Shown piece after piece: positions 41,319 through 49,957 of a stretch of DNA of 64,000 bases. The translations under genes were made by a program, and so were the position numbers. This stretch comes from Agriotes lineatus (lineage: Eukaryota > Arthropoda > Insecta > Coleoptera > Elateridae), in assembly GCA_940337035.1 (NCBI GenBank), contig CALNHX010005791.1, forward strand, positions 1-64,000. The letters are read 5' to 3'. How positions within the stretch are numbered: position 1 is the first letter of the stretch; each line of letters opens with the position of its first letter. The notes below the pieces were generated by a model. The model was not told the DNA's origin and made no database searches. It worked only from the letters and a program-made list of their open reading frames with translations.

Positions 41319-41980
41319 TGAACAGAGATGCCTGAGAGGCTGTATCAGGACTCCGTTACTTTGCGCTGATTCTATCCGTCAAGCACGTAAACAAGACTGT
41401 GTTTACGTTTTAAACCAATGTAGTCAATGGTACTTGAAACGGACGGCAGTAGAGACACTAACCCTCGGAGCACAGCCTCATGCCCCGTGAATATTATGGC
41501 TTAGAAGGGGTAGTGAATGAATCAAACATTAAATGCAGATTGATTTTTATTATGAAAATAGACTAGTATTTATATAAAACTAAAAATGCTTAACGCAGTA
41601 ACAATATCAAAGTTCATAATAGTGTAATAGAACGCGTTTAAAGGTCCGCAAAGACCGCAACTCAGCATGATAAGCTTTTATATTTCCGCATCGGTTTGCG
41701 GGCTGAGCGTTGAACTTGGCTTTCTAGGTCGCCGAGTTGCATTTTCACTTAATGTTGGCGAAACAATATTCGTTTAAGGTTTCGTAAATGGGAACTGAAT
41801 TTTGCCTGTTTTAATTCAAGATTAAAACAGATATAAATTACGTATAAACTTGCGAAATTATGAAGTAAAACTGGAGGTTAAAACTGTTTGTTTATGAAAT
41901 CAGAATTACATTTCGAACTTCTGACTGGCTTCGTAAATTTTGTTATTAAAATTTATGTGTGTTTAAACCAAGTTTAAACA
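41319..41980 (-). repeat. BEL/Pao 5' LTR (662 bp)
   Basis: Same as the 3' LTR apart from two substitutions. The minus-strand TATATAAA-like sequence near 41570-41580 is the likely promoter for the polyprotein transcript. The apparent plus-strand frames across both LTRs (ending LGAQPHAP) are shadows. Confidence 0.95.
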
Positions 41981-41985
41981 CAGGA
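41981..41985. repeat. BEL target-site duplication, right copy
   Basis: CAGGA, matching 33310-33314. Confidence 0.9.
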
Positions 41986-44259
41986 TGACTCGATTACCAA
42001 TTATCTTGATCTCCCAATGTTATTTATTACTTACGTGAAGCTTATCCAAAAATCATTTTTTCTCATAAAGTAACTCTTCTGGGCTCGTCTGCCTTCTCTC
42101 CATAATCTTGGCGTCTCATCTCATTTTTTTTTATTTGGTGCCTTTGGCTTTGTGTTATGCTTAGACTCAGGAAACTCGAGATTCCTCTTACAGTCAAGGT
42201 CATGGCGCCTCTTTTTGTGTACCATCAAGTCTTTAAAATTCTTCCCGGGACTTTCTTTCATTATGGCTTTCCACGATTGTGCTTCCCACCCAATGCCATA
42301 ATTGTATCGAAGTCCTGTAAGGTGTTCACGTGTTGCAAGTGATCCCCTCTGTGTCAAGTTCAGTCGCTTCCCTGCATTACACTTGCATAATATCGATATA
42401 AAAAGCTCAGCACGATTGTTAGTTTCATTATCAATTAATTGATGGCCTTTTACAATCAATCGGACCCGTGAACCTAAAGAAATTATTCTAAGTGTCGAAT
42501 AGAAAAAAAAGTAAAAAGACTTACTCGTTATATGGTAATAAGTACCTGCCATATTCAAGAACTGAACTCTACTGTTCTCTACCTCCCTCACCTTATCACA
42601 ATAACTTGCCTTACAATTTGCTTGGTTGTCAAAAGTGATTTGGCCCATTTGCCAAATCCGACTTTAATGTCCCCGCGTCACCATGGGCGTTTACGTATAA
42701 TGCTCGCATTGCAATCTGCTCCAACTCCTTTATTGTTTTCCAAGTCAACAATTTTCTTCCGTTTGAATCAATGGTCGTGTCAGCTTTCACTTTATACAAA
42801 AAATTTCCATAATTTTTAATTGCATGATTGGTGCAGTGAATCTTTTCAACACCACTGCTATATGAAATTCCTTTTCTAATTTTTGCGTACACAGAAGAAT
42901 CACGATCAGCAATGAACTTCAGATACTGCAGATTGTGGCATTGTCTTACTGCTTCTAAATGCATCTACAATTATATCTGCCTCCATAGCGCCGGGAGATC
43001 CAGACCAATTCTCGTAACAACTTTATGATGTGGGGCTTTCATCCTTATGTGCTGCACGCGCACAAATACAACAGTATTTATTCTTCACTCCTAAAAATAA
43101 TATTTTTCCAGCGGCTTTTCCAATTACTATTGCCTAAAAAATAGAATCACCATACACAACAGACGTGCGTACATTAAACACAATACTAACCACACCAGAA
43201 GAAGCGTTGTAGCTGTGTCCAAATGACCGATGACTCCAGCCACCTCAGTGTACACTGTCGCCCAAACATTGCTCGTTATCAATTTGCCCATTTTGCAAGG
43301 CAATGCCATATTCCTCTCTCCCAACACTGTCAATGCAGTTTCACAGATTATTCTGCCAGGCATTACTCAAATAATGTTCAATTTTACTAAATAGACGATA
43401 GGGCATTGGAGTAATGTCCGTAATCGATAATTTCTCTCTCAGACTGGAATAAGCATAAACCAGTACCTAGATATAGTGGACCAAACAGCACTCACATTGA
43501 TGGGAGACAGATACGAATCTTTATTATTTTCACATTTGTGAGTTGATTGCTGTGTCTCATACCCACAAAAATCACACTTAAATATTAAAAGGCTGCTCAG
43601 GCCCGACCGTTGTTCTTGTATCAGCTGCAGTTGTCCATCTGAGCATTTTCCGGAGTGATTAGGTTGCAGTTTCATAGACTAACTCAATACGTGTTGCAGA
43701 TCTTCAATTCGGTTTCCAGACACTACAACATTTTCTGTCGTTTTGACCGATTCAACAGGTATTTCATGTTGCATTACACTAAAAGCAGCTGTTTTAATAA
43801 TTGTGTATGAATACATAGAGTTAATTTACCTTTCATACTCATCTCTAGAGCAAAATGAAAATTCATTAAGAACATTCGAGTCCTCAAATACCTCACTAAT
43901 TGAATCAACCTCAGTTATAGCTTCATCAAGCACACTTGACTCCTCAATTTGCTCTTCAATCATTTCCCTGATGGAATCAACCTGAGTCATAGTTTCAGCA
44001 GATACTGCAGATAATTCCAAAGGGGAACGTTCCACGTTCGAAACTTCACTGCAGTACGAATAAAGGTCATGTTGAACACTGGTTTTTAAAACGTCAAGGT
44101 GTTCCCTTAAAACAATAAAATCAAAGCTAGGTATTTTACAAAAGTAATAACAATAAATTACTTTTTCTTTTTTTTCCAATATGATTTTCGCCCCTTTGAA
44201 ATATTTGTTCTTTTATTCTGCTTTACCCTACTTGTAAATTTTCCATGCTGTCTTCCCAT
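41981..44259 (-). pseudogene. Mutator-domain/YqaJ transposon gene, N-terminal transposase part
   Basis: Start ATG at 44257-44259, MGRQHGKFTSRVKQNKRTNI, a short basic N-terminus typical of this family. An acidic exon follows (DSIREMIEEQIEESSVLDEA, 43985-43925) with a GTAAAT donor near 43833 and a TTTTAG acceptor about 51 bases on. Then GNRIEDLQHVLS, a stop (TAG) where the family has Trp, a treble-clef-like patch CDFCGYE (43570-43550), SPINVSAVWSTIS, ITDITPMPYRLFSKIEHY, FLGVKNKYCCICARAAHKDE (43110-43045), WSGSPGAMEADII, then LQYLKFIADRDSSVYAKIRK (42925-42870) with CTNHAIKNY near 42830, ending RHDLDCK...NKKK near 42121. These match my memory of the Mutator-like transposase domain (Pfam Mutator) of animal proteins that end in a YqaJ nuclease. 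Several frameshifts are present. The YqaJ half lies at 32350-33309 beyond the BEL insertion. Confidence 0.75.
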
Positions 44260-44362
44260 TATAGAAAAGTACGGCACACAAGAATAAGCACATATTATAA
44301 AAACAAAATAATTATTTGAATACTGCAACAATACAGGATAATATTTTGCCATGAAATTTTGT

Positions 44363-44648
44363 GTGTGAGCGGATGGCCTTGCGAGCAAATGCTCGCCTCT
44401 CAGGTGGCCGGCCCGGGTTCGAATCCCGGCAGACTCTAGTAGGATTTTAAATATCATACGCTCCCCGGCTACCACGCTAACACCTGTGGTACTCGTTAAC
44501 CCCTAAACAAGGGAACTCTTCCTCACTTTCAACTGGAAAGGCTAGCCACCTACCCGGGCTAAGGGTAAAGAGGGCTCACAGAACCACTTTGTGGTTAAAA
44601 CAGGCCACGGGCCTATAATAAGAGGAAAAGGGAGAAGAAGAAAAAGAA
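44363..44648 (+). mobile_element. tRNA-derived SINE with 10-bp target duplication
   Basis: GAAATTTTGT at 44353-44362 is repeated at 44649-44658. Between them, a tRNA-like head contains an A-box-like AGCGGATGGCC and a perfect B box GGTTCGAATCC flanked by pairing CCCG/CGGC arms (44410-44430). It is followed by an unrelated body (CTCCCCGGCTACC..., TACCCGGGCTAAGGG..., ACAGGCCACGGGCC) and an (A/G)AAGAAGAAAAAGAAG tail. This is the standard anatomy of an RNA-polymerase-III SINE retroposed by a partner LINE. It does not fold as a complete tRNA, so it is not called as a tRNA gene. Confidence 0.92.
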
Positions 44649-44658
44649 GAAATTTTGT

Positions 44659-45534
44659 TGGTATGGTACCAAACTTTGAGCCCGATAAGTACCTACGAAT
44701 CTTTTGTAAATAAACATTTCATGGCAAAATAATACCTAATAATGTGTTTTACCGGACAAAGTAGATTATTATACCTATCAACAATTCACAGCAAACTGCC
44801 AAACAAACACAATAATAAATAAATAATAAATAAGCAGACAAATTCTAGCGATTCTGGGACGTGATCGAAATACGTGCGGGGTGGTATTTGGACATAGAGT
44901 TGCCCAGGTACGTTTTAGACGGTGCGCGCTTGAAACGTGCAACCAGGTACCAGTCTGGTCCAGTGTACCCACAATTCCTAGAATTCCAGGACTTGATCAT
45001 GCCACGCATTAATGTTCAAGACATATTTTTACATTTCTGCAGATTGCAGACCCATCTGTGGGTCTTAACCGAAATGTAAAGTTATTTCGCCGTAGTGGCT
45101 GATAACGCGCCCTTAAAAAGGGCCTTACAAATTTTTGTAGAATGTCCGCAACAGATTTTGAATATCTCTTAAACAAAATTGGCTATGTACTTGGAAAATC
45201 CCATACAAATATGCGAGAATGCATTCCTATACAAGAAAGATTTGCAGTAACTATGCGATTTATTATTTATTACAAGTTTGTCATACTTGTTTAAGTTTTC
45301 TATCCAAGCAGTATCCAGATGTATGCATGAAGTATGTAATGCTTTAATGTAAGAAGTAAAAGGCGAAATAAAGGTAAGAACATATTTATTATATAGATTA
45401 TATCGAGTAAGTAAGTGATTATACCGAGTGACGATGAGACTGCGGACATGCGTATATCTTCTTTATTTATTAATCGATATGCATGAAACTTCACAAGGGA
45501 GTATTAGACATAATATCTGATTCGCAGATAGATA
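44659..45534. other. Spacer
   Basis: Mixed AT-rich sequence. A somewhat GC-richer patch at 44850-45010 is open on the plus strand (72 codons from 44861) but shows no recognisable motif and is overlapped by an antisense frame, so no gene is called. Confidence 0.35.
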
Positions 45535-46040
45535 CAGTTAAAATGGATGACTTCCGGTTTCACCGGAAGCGCCATTAACCGTGATAGTTGAAATAGATCA
45601 CCCTGCATATTTTGTTTTTTGGAATGTGCAGCTCAAATTACATACGATGGTATTGTCAAATCTTTATTTTTCTAAACAAAGAATTCTTTTTTCAAATATT
45701 ATTTTTTATCGTAGAATGCTGTGAGCGGAGAAAATCTGTTCTAATTGACTCTAGTAACTTCATGGTACCTACCAAAGTCCATCGTGCCATTACATAGAAA
45801 ATTTAATTACGAATCTAAATATATGCATTATGTACTAGTTTATCTTTATGTAAAGCTGAATTTTTTTAATTAATACATTTTAAAACTATTTTTGCCTAAT
45901 GTCTAAGCAAATTTGGCAGCACTGTCGTATGTAATTTGAGTTGCAGATCCCGAAAAAAAATTATATAGGGCGAACCATTTACAAAATCAAAGTTAATGAC
46001 AATTCTGGTAAAACCGAAAGTCTTCCATTTTGACTATATC
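45535..46040. mobile_element. MITE F, about 0.5 kb with diverged long inverted repeats
   Basis: The left arm 45535-45670 (AAAATGGATGACTTCCGGTT ... GCAGCTCAAATTACATACGA) matches the reverse complement of 45905-46037 (AAAATGGAAGACTTTCGGTT ... GCAACTCAAATTACATACGA) at roughly 70 percent over 130 bases. The interior is AT-rich without coding. The element class is undetermined; the CCGGTTT...CCGGAAG and CCCTGCATA/CCCTATATA blocks are typical of old insect MITEs. Confidence 0.75.
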
Positions 46041-46279
46041 TATCTGTCAATCTGAAATTATATTTAATATCCATGCAAAAAGTTTCATTCATATCCGTTG
46101 ACAACCAAAGGAGATGGAGATATGTTAGCCAATATATCAATACAAAAAATCAACATTTATACGAATAAGTAGTAATATAATAAAAAATAAATGTAATTTT
46201 TCTCAGATAAAAATAGATCAAAAACAAAATCTTTCAAAGCAAACTCTTGAATAAATGAATATCTCTTCATGAAAGTAAA

Positions 46280-47095
46280 TTTTCTATATCAGTTTCGATG
46301 TTTTCTGGTACTGCAGAATACTGAACGAAGTACTCCTGTGATTGTATGAGAGAATATGGCGGCTCGATTGACAATGGTTGTCTGAGAGCAGATGGTGACT
46401 GTATTAGTGATGATTGTGCGGGAGGAGATGGTGGCTGGATTTGTAATGGTTATGTGAGAGGAGATGGTGGCTGACTTAGTGATGTTTGGGAATACGGAGA
46501 TAATGACTGGCTTCGTGAAGAGTGTGAATATTGAGATGGTGAATGGCATGGGTTTGATTGAGAATGAAGAGATCATGGAAATTCTATAACTGACTGATAA
46601 GGTGAAGACTGGGAGAAACCTGCTGATTAACTGTAAGGTGGTTGAAATGGTGGATGTGACGCATAGAATCCAGATGTTATCCCAGAATACGGATATCTTG
46701 AGTACGATCGGTTTGAACCGATGCATCAAATTATTGATTTCAAACATCGACACGTCACGTGTGTTTTCATCAAATGCTCTTAATTTTTGTGCTAGTAGTT
46801 GTGTATATAAGGTGCATTCATCCTACTCTGGTTGTTCTGTCATGCTTTTCAGGACCTTATACACTTCATCCATTGGTTTCTCCACCAGCAACATCTTGAC
46901 TTGAACATTTTTCTTTTTTGAAGGAGGTTCTTTAAAAGCGGTATTCTCTTGTGTGAGAGATTGTGGGGAGGATACTAGTGGAGTAGCTATTTCACTTGTA
47001 TTACTATTTTCTGAGTCTTCGTTGCGGTTTTCCGCTTCAGTTGCGTTCGTTTCTGTTTCGTCACTATTCTATCACTTTCTTCTGTTTCCTAAAAT
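46280..47095 (-). pseudogene. MADF/BESS-type Harbinger accessory protein, C-terminal part
   Basis: The minus strand after a TTATTTTAG acceptor near 47095 begins ETEESD, shifts one base, then an acidic stretch NSDETETNATEAENRNEDSE, KEPPSKKKNVQVKMLLVEKP (46935-46870) and a BESS-like block LLAQKLRAFDENTR...FEINNLM (46800-46725). It ends in a Ser/Pro/Gln-rich tail with repeated SLSQPPSP/IQPPSPPAQSS-type units (46530-46340). The repetitive tail explains the large antisense frame at 46289-46753. BESS motifs mediate protein-protein contacts in MADF proteins. The MADF half is at 48809-49180. Two frameshifts or stops are seen. Confidence 0.65.
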
Positions 47096-47171
47096 AATAG
47101 TTTAGTTCAATGATATTGCAGTATGATGAAAATTAAATATAATTTTAGTATGACAACTTTTACTTTTTAGG

Positions 47172-47745
47172 TACCTAATACAACTGAAAAATGGCTGAAA
47201 ATAGCAAGAGAATTTCAAGAAATGTGGAATTTTCCTCATTGCATCAGCGCCATAGACGGCAAGCATATAGTAATCCAGTGCCCTATTAACAGTGGTTCCG
47301 AATTCTACAATTATAAAGGTACATTTAGCGTAGTGCTGATGGCTTTAGTGAACGCGAATTATTGTTTCAAATTCGTGGATATAGGATGTCAGGGACGAAT
47401 AAGTGATGGTGATGTATTTAGAAATTCACCTCTTTTTAAAAACTGGAAGAAAACCAATTATCTCCCACTTCCACCGAAAGAGGCGCCTTTACCCTACGTA
47501 TTTGTGGGCGATGATGCATTTGCGTTAAATACGAATATGATGAAACGATACCGTAGCGTTTATGATAAAGAGTTGTCCTGAAAGAGTTTTCAACTATCGT
47601 CTTTCACGTGCTCGCAGAGTGGTCGAAAACGCTTTCGGAATCATGACCTCTGTATTTCGAGTATTTAGAAAGCCTATTTTGCTTGAACCAAATAGAGTTT
47701 CTCATATAACAAAAACCTTCGTCTTACTACATATTTTTTAAAAAA
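47172..47745 (+). pseudogene. PIF/Harbinger transposase, catalytic exon
   Basis: After an ACTTTTTAG acceptor at about 47171 the plus strand encodes NTTEKWLKIAREFQEMWNFP, HCISAIDGKHI (first catalytic D, near 47255), NYKGTFSVVLMALVN, FKFVDIGCQGRISDGDVFRN (second catalytic region, 47375-47435), VFVGDDAFAL, a one-base shift near 47580, then VFNYRLSRARRVVENAFGIM (catalytic E in VVENAFG, 47588-47648) and FRKPILLEPN, with a TAA near 47742. This is the DDE_Tnp_4 nuclease. The upstream exon is not recognisable, and the frameshift after YDKEL disables it. Confidence 0.88.
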
Positions 47746-47760
47746 GAAGTAGAACTTCAA

Positions 47761-48259
47761 ATACATTGTATTCGCCACAAGGTTCATTTGATAGACAGAT
47801 TCAAGGAGAATTTACTCCTGGATCATGGCGCAACGGCCAAAGCCATTTCCCCTATTGCCCCTACGAAGAGTGGCGGGGAAACCAGGATATGAAGCAAAGG
47901 GAATTATAAAATCTTTTGCCGAATGCTTTTTGTCAAATGGCGCAGTATCTTGGCAGGATAAATTTTGAGAAAATAATATAATTTTAATTTTTAACATATC
48001 ATTTATACCATTTTTTTGGCATATATTGTGTAACTTAATATTTCGTTACGTCTTAAATAAATGGATTAATTTTTCTTATATATTGTCATACTTTTATAAT
48101 ACATCTTAAATATAAAACTCCAGATTAGAAAAGAGAAATTTTCAAACTATGTTTTTTCTATAATTTTCCATTTTTTTAACGAAATAAAATTTTTTACGCC
48201 GGCATTTAAATTTGTTTCCTTCAGTATGCATTTCATTTATTTAATTATTGTGGTAATGT
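47761..48259. other. Harbinger 3' flank and AT-rich spacer
   Basis: A Harbinger-like C-terminal tail in another frame (GEFTPGSWRNGQSHFPYCPY near 47810-47870, then CFLSNGAVSWQDKF) is readable after the last stop, so the transposase probably once extended to about 47960. The rest is AT-rich with AATAAA-type signals. Confidence 0.45.
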
Positions 48260-48392
48260 AATAGTAATTTACGGTACAAGTAACGTTATCAAGGTTTTTA
48301 CATTACAAGAGAATAGTTTGAATGAACGAGCGACGTTAGGAGCGAGTTCTTTAAAATTCTCGAGTAATGTAGAAAGCGAATAACGTTACGTA
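48260..48392 (+). repeat. AATAGTA-edged hairpin repeat (partner of 3563-3669)
   Basis: It begins AATAGTAATTTACGGTACAA. A stem arm GTAACGTTATC...ACATTAC (48278-48307) pairs with GTAATGT...AATAACGTTAC (48364-48389). The loop carries CGAGCGACGTTAGGAGCGAG (48327-48346). It is nearly identical to the 107-bp copy at 3563 for the shared part. Confidence 0.75.
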
Positions 48393-48499
48393 TATCGTAA
48401 CACGGTTTATTTTATCCTAAAATACTAATCTTGAAAAAATAGAAAAAATGGTTATTAATGACACAACAGCGAGTGGTGGTATCACTAGTAAAATAAGAA

Positions 48500-48665
48500 C
48501 TCAATACTGTATTGGTGGTAGCACTGTCAGGTTATGTTAAATTTGAGATTTTCAGGTTAACTTTTGTGTCAGTTTGTGTCAAATAACAAACAAAACCTAA
48601 CCTACTAACATCGAATTTGACATAGACTGACAATACATTTCAGTGCTGTCAACATGTGATTAATG
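48500..48665. repeat. Hairpin MITE with the GTCAAATTTGAG-type core
   Basis: AGCACTGTCAGGTTATGTTA ... inverted ... TTTGACATAGACTGACAATA and CAGTGCTGTC form a stem of about 60 bases. The core is shared with MITE C and with 49492-49744. An outer inverted pair TTTATTTTATCCTA (48406-48419) and TAGGATAAAATAAA (48767-48780) encloses it and may mark a larger host element. Confidence 0.7.
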
Positions 48666-48808
48666 CTAATAAAGTATCGTTATGTTATTTTTCTTAACAA
48701 CACTAGTGTTGTTAAATGCATCTTAACGCAACTCGTTGCGAAGGAGATATTGTCATAATAACATAATAGGATAAAATAAATTATTATACTTGTACAGTAA
48801 TAAATATA

Positions 48809-49180
48809 CTAAAAGTTAATACATACTTTTGAATGGGTTGTTCTCCTAGGTTTGTATATTTCATGTAGGAATTTTTCCATTTGGCTGTATGCAAACCATT
48901 CAGGTTTAAACACATCTTCCGTGCCGGTACCCGTCCTCATACTACTTTTAACTTTGGTTAAAAGTTTTCGGAATGTAGCCGTTAAGGAGTCCCTCTTCTT
49001 CTTTAGTTTCGCTAAGAAATGCTCTACAGAAAAATTGTTCTTAATCCTCTTCCACGCATCATAGATCTCGTTTCTGCCTTTATGGTTTTCATGACTCGGG
49101 TTCCAAATCACAGCTTCCTGTTCATAGATTTCCAGAAATTCTATTACTAATTCATTTGACCACTCCATCTCTGTAAGCAT
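48809..49180 (-). CDS. MADF-domain protein, N-terminal exon
   Basis: Minus-strand exon: EWSNELVIEFLEIYEQEAVI, WNPSHENHKGRNEIYDAWKR, LKKKRDSLTATFRKLLTKVK and an aromatic tail VFKPEWFAYSQMEKFLHE, all hallmarks of a MADF (Myb/SANT-like) DNA-binding domain of about 90 residues. A GTATGT donor follows near 48828. The probable next exon is at 47095 and downstream, giving an intron of about 1.7 kb that contains a Harbinger transposase exon on the other strand and two repeats. No stop inside the exon. It is likely the DNA-binding partner encoded by a Harbinger element, though a host MADF gene is not excluded. Confidence 0.75.
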   Translation of the reverse strand: MLTEMEWSNELVIEFLEIYEQEAVIWNPSHENHKGRNEIYDAWKRIKNNFSVEHFLAKLKKKRDSLTATFRKLLTKVKSSMRTGTGTEDVFKPEWFAYSQMEKFLHEIYKPRRTTHSKVCINF

Positions 49181-49491
49181 GTTGACAAACTTTAATAATA
49201 TGTTCAGTTTGAGTAAAAGTCATCTCTAAATTCAACATAAACAACATCTTCTACTAAGCGTTGCTAATATTACGCTGTATTAACAACTAATACAAATTTA
49301 CGTATCTTATCAAAAATTATATTAAGGTCAAGTGGGGTAAGTGCAACAATTTTTTTTATAGTGTAACTTTATTTTATTATAGCATGAAATATTTGCACGT
49401 AATTTAATTCAAATGTTGCATAGACCACTATTAGTATGTTTAAAGGCAGGCAGTGATTTTATTTTAAATTGCCATGGATAGTATTGAGAAA

Positions 49492-49744
49492 ATACCATGA
49501 GATAAAAAAAATTATTCTGAGCAGGTCTTGATGTGTTATACGTTTGGCAGTACTGAAGTGTATTGTCAGTCTATGTCAAATTCGAGATTTGCAGGTTAAG
49601 TTTTACGTCAGTCTGTGTCAAACAACAAACAAAACCTAACCTTTTAATCTCGAATTTGATATAGACTGACAATACACTTGTGTACTGCCAAACGTATAAC
49701 ACATATGAAGACCTGCTGAGAATCATTTTTTTATCTCATGGTAT
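49492..49744. mobile_element. Long-hairpin MITE (253 bp)
   Basis: ATACCATGAGATAAAAAAAA at 49492 pairs with TTTTTTTATCTCATGGTAT ending at 49744, and pairing continues (CAGGTCTT, GTTATACGTTTGGCAGTAC, GTGTATTGTCAGTCTATGTC) to within about 20 bases of the centre. It is inserted in the pogo element near its left end. Confidence 0.9.
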
Positions 49745-49957
49745 GAAAAAATCCAACGGGCTGTTAGTGATTGGACTTTCCCGTTCAAGCCGGAAACGTG
49801 CAATCAGTGTGTGAATTTCCTATTTGAAGGGGATAGTGCATTATAAATAATTATAATAAAGAAAAAGCAACAGTGTTTTTTTATTTTTAAGGGTGATACA
49901 AACTTTTAAAGTAAGCTACGTGCAAAACTCTTTGAAAAATATAAATTGTAGAAATAA

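Larger units (their letters stand above)
33315..41980 (-). mobile_element. Intact BEL/Pao LTR retroelement (8666 bp) with fused env-like domain
   Basis: Two 662-base LTRs with two differences, a 5-bp target duplication CAGGA, a primer-binding-like site and one uninterrupted 2404-codon frame make this a structurally complete and recent insertion. It sits inside the Mutator-domain/YqaJ transposon gene, in the same orientation, between its transposase and nuclease halves. Confidence 0.96.

Noticed and set aside
44369..44440. tRNA gene
   Set aside because: The B box and T-arm are present, but the acceptor arm does not pair and the sequence continues into a non-tRNA body with a purine tail and flanking duplication; called a SINE instead.
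44861..45079. Plus-strand 72-codon frame and its antisense 64-codon partner
   Set aside because: Both short, no motif, no splice signals; likely chance in a slightly GC-richer patch.
46289..46753. Minus-strand frame of 154 codons, Ile/Thr/Ser-rich and apparently repetitive
   Set aside because: Out of frame with the BESS-type protein; the Ser/Pro/Gln-rich reading in the neighbouring frame of the same strand is the plausible one and explains the repeats.
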